Positions 1-5,511 of a stretch of DNA of 6,175 nt are shown piece by piece. The stretch's first letter is position 1. Each line of letters opens with the position of its first letter. The notes under the pieces were generated by a model. That model saw only the letters and a list, made by a program, of their open reading frames with translations. It searched no databases and had not been told where the DNA came from. Origin of the DNA: JANOQP01 sp044227705 (GTDB taxonomy: Bacteria; Bacteroidota; Bacteroidia; Chitinophagales; Saprospiraceae); NCBI GenBank assembly GCA_044227705.1, contig JBGAWE010000252.1, forward strand, positions 1 through 6,175, in the 5' to 3' direction. A program made the translations under genes and the position numbers.

Positions 1-1168
1 GCCTGGCGAGAAGCCACCACTGCCACGCTGCCAGTCCGGCGAGAACAGCCGCCACGACACAAAGCATTGATTGCCAGTTGTTTAGCCCGAAATTTTTTGA
101 AAGAAGAAAGACCGCCAAGCCGCCCAGCGGAAAAGTAAACAGGCCCATCGAGAATTTCAAAGTCGGGTCGTAACCGGGATAAGGCCGGATTTTACGAACC
201 GCCAGCCACGGCAGAAAGCACTGCAAAAACAAGCAAGCCGCCCCAGCCGCCGCGACCGGCGCGCCGAGCGCGAGGAGGATGGCGGAAGTCGCGACGTTCT
301 TCTTTTTCAAAAAATCGGAGACGCCCCGGTCGGTCAGTTTCAGCGAGGCGAGGACGGCGAAGTAGTCGGAAAGTCGGGCTTTGAGGTCGCCGTCGCGGCG
401 GTGGGTTTCCCAGTCTTCTTTTGTTTTGAAAAAGTGGTCGGCTCCGTCGCGGTCGGCCTCGTTCGTGACGATGGTTTCGAGTTGCCGCTGGAAGATTTCA
501 TCCGCGTCGTCGGCGGTCGAGAGGGTCAGGTCGCGGAGTTTTTCCTCGACGAAATCGGTCAGTTCGTTGATGGCCTGCCGCTCGTCGGCCTCGAAGCGGC
601 CGCGCCAGTCGGCGATTTTCACCGGCTCGCCCATTTTGACCCAGACCTTTCCTCGAAACTCGGTCGGTTCCGAATAGGTCAGGCCGAAGGGGAGGATGGC
701 CAGCCCGAGCCGCCAGCCGCTTTTTTCCTCGGCGGAAAAGGCGATTCGGGCCATGCCCGTTTTCAACGGCCGGATTTTCCGCTCGACAAAACTCGACCCC
801 TCGGGGGCCATGAACAGACAGCCGCCGCGCCCCAAAAACTCGTCGCAAGCGGCGAACGCCTCTCGGTTTTGGAGCGGTTGCCCGGCGGCCACGTCCTCGC
901 GTCGCTGGATGGGGATGCACCAAAGGTGGCGCAGCAGCCAACCGGCGACGGGGTTTTTGAACAGCGAATAGTTGGCGAGAAAGTGGACGTGCCTCGGTGC
1001 GCGGGCAGCCACGTTGAGCGGGTCGAGCAGCGTCGCCGGATGGTTCGAGGCGAGGATGACGGGGCCTCGGAAACGGGCCTCGTCCCAGCCGAGCAAGGTG
1101 GTTTTTTCATAAAAAACCCAAAACCCGGCCCGGACGACGGCCTTGAAAAAGAGGTAGAGCAGCAGCAC
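1..1168 (-). CDS. PlsC-family 1-acyl-glycerol-3-phosphate acyltransferase-like protein with C-terminal membrane segments (partial, 3' end off window)
   Basis: Seen by translating the complement of this stretch: 389 codons with no stop before the window edge. The N-terminal half carries the lysophospholipid acyltransferase motifs in order: NHPATLLDP at residues 42-50 (the catalytic His-Asp motif in its NHx5D spacing), a motif II-like block at 63-92 ending IPIQRRED, APEGSSF at 121-127 with the PEG core, and ILPFGLTY at 158-165. The family transfers acyl groups from acyl-ACP or acyl-CoA to lysophospholipids at the inner membrane. After the roughly 220-residue catalytic part comes a charged linker and then three hydrophobic segments near 293-323, 341-357 and 367-388, so the protein is longer than a minimal PlsC. 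The start is inferred as GTG at 1168, nine bases after the thioredoxin gene's stop and with AAGG just upstream. No ATG occurs in frame until residue 120, inside the catalytic domain. It is the last visible gene of the minus-strand cluster. Exact acyl acceptor unknown. Confidence 0.86.
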   Translation of the reverse strand, partial: MLLLYLFFKAVVRAGFWVFYEKTTLLGWDEARFRGPVILASNHPATLLDPLNVAARAPRHVHFLANYSLFKNPVAGWLLRHLWCIPIQRREDVAAGQPLQNREAFAACDEFLGRGGCLFMAPEGSSFVERKIRPLKTGMARIAFSAEEKSGWRLGLAILPFGLTYSEPTEFRGKVWVKMGEPVKIADWRGRFEADERQAINELTDFVEEKLRDLTLSTADDADEIFQRQLETIVTNEADRDGADHFFKTKEDWETHRRDGDLKARLSDYFAVLASLKLTDRGVSDFLKKKNVATSAILLALGAPVAAAGAACLFLQCFLPWLAVRKIRPYPGYDPTLKFSMGLFTFPLGGLAVFLLSKNFGLNNWQSMLCVVAAVLAGLAAWQWWLLAR

Positions 1169-1177
1169 GGCGCCTTG

Positions 1178-1735
1178 TTATTTCGGCGGCATGAGCTTCT
1201 TGATTTCCGCGAAGAGGAGGTGCTCGTCGCCCATCGAGTACTTGCGGTGGTGGTAGACGAGCTTGCCATTCTGGTCATAGAGGAAGACCTGCGGCAGCCC
1301 GTTCAGCCCGCCCGGCAGGAACTGGCCGAACTCGCGGTTGTAGTCGATGACGGTCGTCCACGGGTAGGTCGGGGCCTGCTTTTTGAAGGCGGGCCAGTTT
1401 TTGGGGAAGTCCGTCGAGACGGCGAAGAAGTCGAAGTCGGCCTCCTTTTTCCACGCCTCCCAGTTTTTCATGTACTCCTGAAACTCGATTTTGCAGGGGT
1501 AGCAGGTCGTCAGCCAGAAGGCGAGGACGGTGACGCGGCCCTTTTTCATGATTTTGTTCGACATCACCTCGGTGCTGTCGGCCGTGCGCATCGCCACGTC
1601 GAAAGGGAAGATGGTGTCGATGAGGTCGACCGTGCGCGGGGTCATGTAATAGTATTCGACGTTGTTCTGCGGGGTCTGCGAGAAGGCGGTCGAGACGGAG
1701 AAAAAGAGCGCGGCGACGATGGCGTATTTTTTCAT
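1178..1735 (-). CDS. TlpA/ResA-like periplasmic thioredoxin-fold protein
   Basis: A 185-residue protein. Residues 1-19 form a signal peptide (MKK, hydrophobic core, cleavage likely before Q20), so it should act in the periplasm. The redox-active motif is CYPC at 78-81, preceded by the usual aromatic stretch FWLTT, and the conserved cis-proline of the thioredoxin fold is P148 in GLPQVFL. Between them lies the inserted helix and strand typical of TlpA/ResA proteins (FFAVSTDFPKNW). Such proteins reduce or isomerise disulfides in exported proteins or in cytochrome c maturation; the precise partner here cannot be told. About 60 residues precede the active-site region, as in other TlpA-like proteins. 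It lies 21 nt downstream of the ElaA-like gene and directly upstream, in the same reading frame, of the acyltransferase, which suggests one transcript. The ATG at 1735 is chosen because the signal peptide begins exactly there. Confidence 0.9.
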   Translation of the reverse strand: MKKYAIVAALFFSVSTAFSQTPQNNVEYYYMTPRTVDLIDTIFPFDVAMRTADSTEVMSNKIMKKGRVTVLAFWLTTCYPCKIEFQEYMKNWEAWKKEADFDFFAVSTDFPKNWPAFKKQAPTYPWTTVIDYNREFGQFLPGGLNGLPQVFLYDQNGKLVYHHRKYSMGDEHLLFAEIKKLMPPK

Positions 1736-1756
1736 GAGAAATTGATTTTCAACAAG

Positions 1757-2221
1757 TTAGTCGGTTTTTGGCCCGGTCAAAACCATCCCAATGTGCGGGA
1801 TTCCGTCCTCCAGGTAAGCCTCGCCGGTGGGTTCGAAGCCAAGGCTTTTGTAGAATTTTTCGAGGTAGGCCTGCGCCCCGATTTTTAGCGGCTGGCCGGG
1901 GAAAAGCTCGGCGCAAAGCCCTATCGAGCGGGCCATCAGCTCGCGGCCGGTGCCGGTTCCGCGAGCCTTCGCACTGGTGACGACGCGGCCGATGGAGGCG
2001 TATTTTTCATAAGCAACTCCGGCGGGCAGAAGGCGCGTACAGGCGACCATCTCGCCTTCCTCGTTGCTTCCGAAGAAGTGCCACGATGGCTGGTCGCGGC
2101 CGTCGGCGTCGAGGTACGGGCAGTTCTGCTCGACGATGAAGACCGACTGGCGCAGGGCCATCAACGCGTAAAGCTCGTGCGGCGTAAGTTCCTCAAAACG
2201 CTTCAAAGACCAGGTGATCAT
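1757..2221 (-). CDS. elaA: ElaA-like GNAT family N-acetyltransferase
   Basis: A 154-residue protein matching the ElaA family along its whole length. Recognisable blocks are LYALMALRQSVFIVEQNCPY at 17-36, the acetyl-CoA pyrophosphate-binding motif RGTGTG at 87-92 followed by helix RELM, the GAQAYLEKFYKSLGF block at 114-128, and the near-invariant EDGIPHIGM near the C-terminus. GNAT enzymes transfer acetyl from acetyl-CoA to an amine; the physiological substrate of ElaA is not well established. It is cytosolic, with no signal peptide. The ATG at 2221 fits the ElaA N-terminus (MI-W), so the start is firm even though a promoter-like TAATTTTG ends only four bases upstream. It is the first gene of the minus-strand cluster, 21 nt before the TlpA-like gene, and divergent from the CotH-like gene. 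Confidence 0.92.
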   Translation of the reverse strand: MITWSLKRFEELTPHELYALMALRQSVFIVEQNCPYLDADGRDQPSWHFFGSNEEGEMVACTRLLPAGVAYEKYASIGRVVTSAKARGTGTGRELMARSIGLCAELFPGQPLKIGAQAYLEKFYKSLGFEPTGEAYLEDGIPHIGMVLTGPKTD

Positions 2222-2225
2222 GGGG

Positions 2226-2233
2226 CAAAATTA
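2226..2233 (-). promoter_or_regulatory. Candidate -7 box (TAATTTTG) for the elaA cluster
   Basis: On the minus strand, TAATTTTG is an exact match to the Bacteroidota primary sigma factor -7 consensus TAnnTTTG. It ends four bases before the elaA ATG, so transcription from it would start at or just past the start codon and give a leaderless or nearly leaderless mRNA. A TTTG lies upstream at 2250-2247, but the 13-base spacer is shorter than usual for the -33 element. Orientation and position fit a promoter; the spacing weakens the call. Confidence 0.4.
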
Positions 2234-2348
2234 GATTTTGCCGCCGCAAACCGGCGATGGGCGACGAGCCTCCGATTGCCTTTTAACATCCTCTTTGCCA
2301 GCCACGGGCCGAGGCCGCTTTCCAAAAAAATTGGCCTTGCGACCGAGC

Positions 2349-2356
2349 TACATTTG
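2349..2356 (+). promoter_or_regulatory. Candidate -7 box (TACATTTG) for the cotH-tsaB unit
   Basis: TACATTTG is an exact match to the Bacteroidota -7 consensus TAnnTTTG and lies 17 bases before the ATG of the CotH-like gene. It would give a leader of about a dozen bases. A TTGG at 2331-2334 could be the -33 element, although the 14-15 base spacer is a little short. No Shine-Dalgarno sequence lies before the ATG, only CTTTTTT, as is common in this phylum. Confidence 0.5.
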
Positions 2357-2373
2357 CCGCAACCCGCTTTTTT

Positions 2374-4587
2374 ATGAAAAAACAACTCCTTCTCGCTCTC
2401 CTCGTTGCCCTTTCCGCCATCGCCGCGAAGGGCCAGACGCTCTTCGACCCAACGACGGTCAACAAAATCGAGGTCGAGTTCCCCTTCTCGAACTGGGACC
2501 TGCGCATGGACACCTCCGAGGTCGGGGCCGACGATTTCACCATTGCCTCGTGGGTGAAAATCAACGGCCAGCAGTTCGACTCCGTCGGCGTGAAGTGGCG
2601 CGGAAACCAGAACTACCTCGCCTCGCAGGCCAAGAACCCGCTGCACATCGAGCTGAACACCGTCAAAAGCGGCGCGACCTTCGAGGGGCAGAACGACATC
2701 TACCTCAACAACGGAAAGGCCGACCCCGCCTTCCTCCGCGAGGCCCTCGCCCTCTCGATTTTGGGCAACTACTTGGACTGCGCCCGCGCCGGCTTTGCCG
2801 AGGTCTGGGTCAACGGCGCGTTTTTGGGGGTTTATACGACGGTCGAGGAGGTCGGCGGGAGCTTTCTCAAAGACCATTTCGACTCGCAGGGCGGTGCCTT
2901 TTTCAAGTGCGCCCCCGAAAACCCCGGTGTCGACAATCTCTCGAACCTCGCCTACCTCGGGCCGCAGGAGCAGCTCTATTACCCGAAATACGAAAAGCGG
3001 TCGGTCGACGATCTGACGTGGAAGGAACTGGTCGCGCTCTGCGACACGCTCTCCAATTTCTCCGCGTCCATCCCGAGCATCCTCGACGTCGACCGCTGTC
3101 TGTGGATGCTCTCGGCCAATTCGGCACTGGTCAACCTCAATTCGTACACCGGCGGCTACTCGGAAAACTACTATGTCTACCGCGACGAATGGGGCCGCTT
3201 CTGCCCCGTCCCGACGGACTTGAACGAGTCGTTTGGTGGCTTCCCAATCCTCGAACCGCCCTTCCCGTTGTCGACCACGCAGTTGAGCCAATTGGCCGTC
3301 GCACCACAGGAAACAAACGCGAAGCGGCCGCTCATAAAACAACTGCTGGTCGATTCGCGGTTTCGCAAAATGTACGTCGCGCACCTGCGCACCATCGTCG
3401 AGGAGCAAATCGAGACGAACGAGTACAAAACGGCGGCGACGGCCATGCAGACCCTTCTCTCGCCGCAGATGTTGGCGGACGGGAACAAGTTCTACACGCA
3501 GCCGCAGTTCCTCAACGGCCTGTTCGCTTCGACAACGAGCGCGGTGAGCGGCTCGACCGTGCCGGGCGTCGCCAGTTTGATGGGCGACCGGCTGGCTTTC
3601 TTGAAGACGACGGCCGATTTTTTGAAAACGCCGCCGAGCTACTCGGGCGCGCCGACCATCTCGCCCGCCAGCCCGTCGCTAGGGCAGGCGGTCTGGATTT
3701 CGGTGAAAACAAGTGGCGCGACGGCCGTCTTCCTCGGTGTTCAAAAGAAGAAGAAAGGCCCATTCGCCCGAACCCAGATGTTCGACGACGGGCAGCACAA
3801 CGACGGCGCGGCCGCCGACGGCACCTTCGGCGTCTCGATTGTGGCCGACGACCCGGTCATCCGCTACTATTTCTGGGCGGAGAACTCGGAGGCGGGCCGC
3901 TTCCTCCCCGCCCGCGCCGAGCACGAGTTTTACAAACTCCTTGCCGCGCCGAACACCCTCTCGCCCGGCTCGGTCGTCATCAACGAGGTGATGGCGGCGA
4001 ACGAATCGACCATCCCCGACCCGGCCGGGCAGTTCGACGACTGGATTGAGCTGCACAACNNNNNNNNNNNNNNNNNNNNNNNNNNNNNNNNNNACGGGAC
4101 GACAATCCCGGCGGGCGGCTACCTCCTCGTCTGGGCCGACGCCGACAGCGGGCAGCCGGGCCTCCATGCCAATTTCAAGTTGAAAGCCGCGAAAGACCAG
4201 GTGAAATTGAGCGACGAGACGTTGGCCAAGGCCGATTCCGTCGTTTTCGTCAACCAAGTGGCGGGCGTCTCTTGGGCGCGCATCCCGAACGCGACCGGCC
4301 CTTTCCAATACGAGGTGCCGACGCCGGGGGCGAACAACTCGCCGAGCGCGGTCGATGATTTGCCGTCGAAAAGCAGTTTGAAAATCTTCCCCAACCCGAC
4401 GGACGGCCGCATATTCTTCGATGACGAAAAACTGGCGGGCGAGCGTGTCGAGGTTTTCGGGGTCGATGGGCGGCTGGTCTTATCGGGCGAGATTTCCGGC
4501 GCGTTGTCGCTCGATTTGACAGGGCTGCGCCCGGGCGTTTTCGTGGTGAGAATTTTGGGCAAGGCCGGCCTAGTGGCGCGGCTGTGA
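2374..4587 (+). CDS. Secreted CotH-kinase-like protein with lamin-tail domain and T9SS type A sorting domain (contains assembly gap)
   Basis: A 737-codon frame, 12 codons of it unreadable because of 34 Ns. Residues 1-20 are a signal peptide (cleavage likely before Q21). The CotH-like region spans about 30-415: VKWRGNQ at 73-79, EVWVNGAFLGVYTTVEE at 143-159, and TDLNESFGGF at 281-290, which aligns with the acidic D-L-D/N motif of CotH proteins. An Ig-like spacer at about 425-525 contains DDGQHNDGAAADGTFG (471-486). A lamin-tail domain starts at VVINEVMAAN (534) and resumes after the gap with GTTIPAGGYLLVWAD. The last 70 residues are a T9SS sorting domain (IFPNP at 671-675, then VEVFGVDGRLV and LRPGVFVVRI), so the protein should cross the outer membrane and end on the surface or outside. 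CotH of Bacillus is an atypical protein kinase; activity and substrate here are inference. It shares a likely transcript with tsaB, 21 nt downstream. Confidence 0.9.
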   Translation: MKKQLLLALLVALSAIAAKGQTLFDPTTVNKIEVEFPFSNWDLRMDTSEVGADDFTIASWVKINGQQFDSVGVKWRGNQNYLASQAKNPLHIELNTVKSGATFEGQNDIYLNNGKADPAFLREALALSILGNYLDCARAGFAEVWVNGAFLGVYTTVEEVGGSFLKDHFDSQGGAFFKCAPENPGVDNLSNLAYLGPQEQLYYPKYEKRSVDDLTWKELVALCDTLSNFSASIPSILDVDRCLWMLSANSALVNLNSYTGGYSENYYVYRDEWGRFCPVPTDLNESFGGFPILEPPFPLSTTQLSQLAVAPQETNAKRPLIKQLLVDSRFRKMYVAHLRTIVEEQIETNEYKTAATAMQTLLSPQMLADGNKFYTQPQFLNGLFASTTSAVSGSTVPGVASLMGDRLAFLKTTADFLKTPPSYSGAPTISPASPSLGQAVWISVKTSGATAVFLGVQKKKKGPFARTQMFDDGQHNDGAAADGTFGVSIVADDPVIRYYFWAENSEAGRFLPARAEHEFYKLLAAPNTLSPGSVVINEVMAANESTIPDPAGQFDDWIELHNXXXXXXXXXXXXGTTIPAGGYLLVWADADSGQPGLHANFKLKAAKDQVKLSDETLAKADSVVFVNQVAGVSWARIPNATGPFQYEVPTPGANNSPSAVDDLPSKSSLKIFPNPTDGRIFFDDEKLAGERVEVFGVDGRLVLSGEISGALSLDLTGLRPGVFVVRILGKAGLVARL
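4060..4093. other. Assembly gap (34 Ns) inside the lamin-tail domain
   Basis: Thirty-four consecutive Ns interrupt the CotH-like gene right after the DDWIELHN motif. The reading frame is kept across the gap, and both sides are clearly the same domain. Lamin-tail domains usually have about 25-30 residues between WIEL-N and the GTTIPAGGY strand, but only 12 codons are allotted here, so the true gap is probably longer. Confidence 0.95.
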
Positions 4588-4608
4588 AAATCTGACAGTA
4601 AATCCCGC

Positions 4609-5319
4609 ATGAAAATCCTCTGCATCGAAACCGCCACCGAGGTCTGCTCGGTCTGCGTCTCCGTCGACGGCCGCGCGGTCGGCCTGCGCGAGAACCTGGA
4701 CGGCAACCAGCACAGCCGCGTGCTCACCTTATTAATAGGAGAGTCGGTGCGCGAGGCGGGCATCGAACTGGCCGACCTTGACGCGGTGGCCTTGAGCGCG
4801 GGGCCGGGCAGCTACACCTCAATGCGGGTCGGGGCGAGCGCGGCGAAGGGCATCTGCTTCGCACTGGGCCTGCCGCTCATCGCCGTGCCGACGCTTGAAA
4901 GCCTCGCCCATGCCGCCCGGCTGTCGGGCGAGTTCCCGGTCGGTACGGTGTTCTTTCCGATGATCGACGCGAGGCGGATGGAGGTCTGGGCGGCCGGTTT
5001 CGACCTTGGTGGAAAAGAAATCGAGCCGGCCGGGGCACGGGTCATCGACCACAATTCGTTTGAAGAATTTGTGTCAAATGGCCGACAGCTCGTCCTCCTC
5101 GGGAGCGGCGCGGAAAAATGCCGGGCCGTTCTCGCTCACCCGGGGGTGGTATTTTTGGGCATCCGGTGTTCTGCCGCGCACCTGTCATTGTTGTCTTTTT
5201 CATATTTTCAAAACAAGTGGTTTCAAGACGTTGCGTATTTCGAGCCGACGTATATAAAGCCGCCAAATGTCACATCCCCTTCTAACAGGTTGACAATCAA
5301 TGAACTGAAAAAAAATTGA
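4609..5319 (+). CDS. tsaB: TsaB, tRNA threonylcarbamoyladenosine (t6A) biosynthesis protein
   Basis: A 236-residue protein of the TsaB (YeaZ) family, usual length about 220-240. TsaB forms the core complex with TsaD and TsaE that transfers the threonylcarbamoyl group to A37 of ANN-decoding tRNAs in the cytosol; TsaB itself is the inactive ASKHA-fold partner of TsaD. Visible signatures are the opening MKILCIETATEVCSVCV, HSRVLTLLIGESV at 35-47, the loop AGPGSYTSMRVG at 64-75 followed by AKGICFALGLPL, and the late motif YFEPTYIK near the C-terminus. The usual Gly after the loop threonine is Ser71. Codons 41-44 (TTA TTA ATA GGA) are an AT-rich island in a GC-rich gene, and the last 40-50 codons are clearly AT-richer than the rest. 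The start matches the family N-terminus; it lies 21 nt after the CotH-like gene with no Shine-Dalgarno, so co-transcription is likely although no functional link is obvious. Confidence 0.95.
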   Translation: MKILCIETATEVCSVCVSVDGRAVGLRENLDGNQHSRVLTLLIGESVREAGIELADLDAVALSAGPGSYTSMRVGASAAKGICFALGLPLIAVPTLESLAHAARLSGEFPVGTVFFPMIDARRMEVWAAGFDLGGKEIEPAGARVIDHNSFEEFVSNGRQLVLLGSGAEKCRAVLAHPGVVFLGIRCSAAHLSLLSFSYFQNKWFQDVAYFEPTYIKPPNVTSPSNRLTINELKKN

Positions 5320-5375
5320 TGGCGATTTTTTTCGGTTTATTGAAATGCCTTTCTATTTTTCGCTCGAATTCATGG

Positions 5376-5391
5376 CGGTTACGCGTGACCG
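5376..5391. repeat. 16-base inverted repeat CGGTTACGCGTGACCG
   Basis: The arms CGGT and ACCG flank ACGCGT, itself a palindrome, with a single non-complementary pair (T/G) that can wobble in RNA. It lies alone in the AT-rich gap after tsaB and has no following T-run, so it does not look like an intrinsic terminator. It could be a protein-binding site or a small RNA hairpin; no function is evident. Confidence 0.4.
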
Positions 5392-5427
5392 GGAAAACAA
5401 ATTCAACAATCTGTTTGTGGGAGAGGG

Positions 5428-5451
5428 AACCACCGGGTTGGCATGGTTTTT
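5428..5451 (+). terminator. Weak terminator candidate after tsaB
   Basis: AACCA (5428-5432) pairs with TGGTT (5444-5448), with an inner CC/GG pair and a two-base bulge, followed by TTT. The stem is short and bulged and the T-run is only five including two stem bases, so it may merely reflect chance pairing. It is the best candidate for ending the cotH-tsaB transcript. Confidence 0.22.
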
Positions 5452-5455
5452 CTGA

Positions 5456-5463
5456 TATGTGTG
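5456..5463 (+). promoter_or_regulatory. Candidate -7 box (TATGTGTG) for the arsR-type gene
   Basis: One mismatch from TAnnTTTG. A TTGG lies 14 bases upstream (5438-5441), the same TTGG-N14-TA arrangement as the candidate promoter of the CotH-like gene. It would give a leader of about 40 bases before the ATG at 5509. Weak evidence on sequence alone. Confidence 0.28.
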
Positions 5464-5501
5464 GCCATGAACGTTTTCAACAATAATCTTTAATCTCGAT
5501 A

Positions 5502-5511
5502 CATACGTATG
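5502..5511. promoter_or_regulatory. Perfect palindrome CATACGTATG over the arsR-type start codon (possible operator)
   Basis: Ten bases, perfectly self-complementary, whose last three bases are the ATG of the regulator gene. ArsR-family dimers bind dyad-symmetric operators near their own promoters, so autoregulation here is plausible. It is short, and no second copy was noticed by eye in this window. Confidence 0.3.

Larger units (their letters stand above)
5320..5508. other. AT-richer intergenic region between tsaB and the arsR-type gene
   Basis: This 189-bp stretch is clearly poorer in GC than the genes on either side. It holds a 16-base inverted repeat (5376-5391), a weak terminator-like hairpin (5428-5451), a 9-bp direct repeat TTCAACAAT at 5402-5410 and 5476-5484, a candidate -7 box (TATGTGTG, 5456-5463) and a palindrome over the downstream start codon. 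Two small ORFs exist: 55 codons from ATG 5319, overlapping the tsaB stop as TGATG, and 36 codons from ATG 5345 ending at 5455. Neither resembles a family I know, and I do not call them genes. Confidence 0.6.

Noticed and set aside
401..1888. A 495-codon open frame on the plus strand
   Set aside because: It lies antisense to three genes with clear family motifs (acyltransferase, TlpA-like, ElaA-like). Its composition is the low-complexity E/G/R/V mix expected from the complement of GC-rich codons.
2218..3408. A 396-codon open frame on the minus strand
   Set aside because: Antisense to the CotH-like gene and crossing the divergent promoter region; no motifs, typical GC-driven shadow.
2238..4049. 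A 603-codon open frame on the plus strand overlapping the CotH-like gene
   Set aside because: It is an R/P/G-rich out-of-frame reading of the CotH-like gene with no recognisable domain; the alternative frame has a signal peptide, CotH motifs and a T9SS domain.
4585..4617. 8-bp direct repeat TGAAAATC flanking the cotH-tsaB junction
   Set aside because: It is short and follows from a stop codon and a start codon each before AAAATC; no sign of a functional or mobile repeat.
5305..5335. A/T stem (A8 and T7 runs) around the tsaB stop codon as a terminator
   Set aside because: The pairing is almost all A-T, overlaps the stop codon and is not followed by a T-run, so it would be a poor intrinsic terminator.
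5402..5484. 9-bp direct repeat TTCAACAAT in the tsaB-arsR gap as a mobile-element footprint
   Set aside because: No terminal inverted repeats or transposase remnant flank it, and a similar TTTCAACAA occurs before the TlpA-like gene, so chance in AT-rich spacers is adequate.
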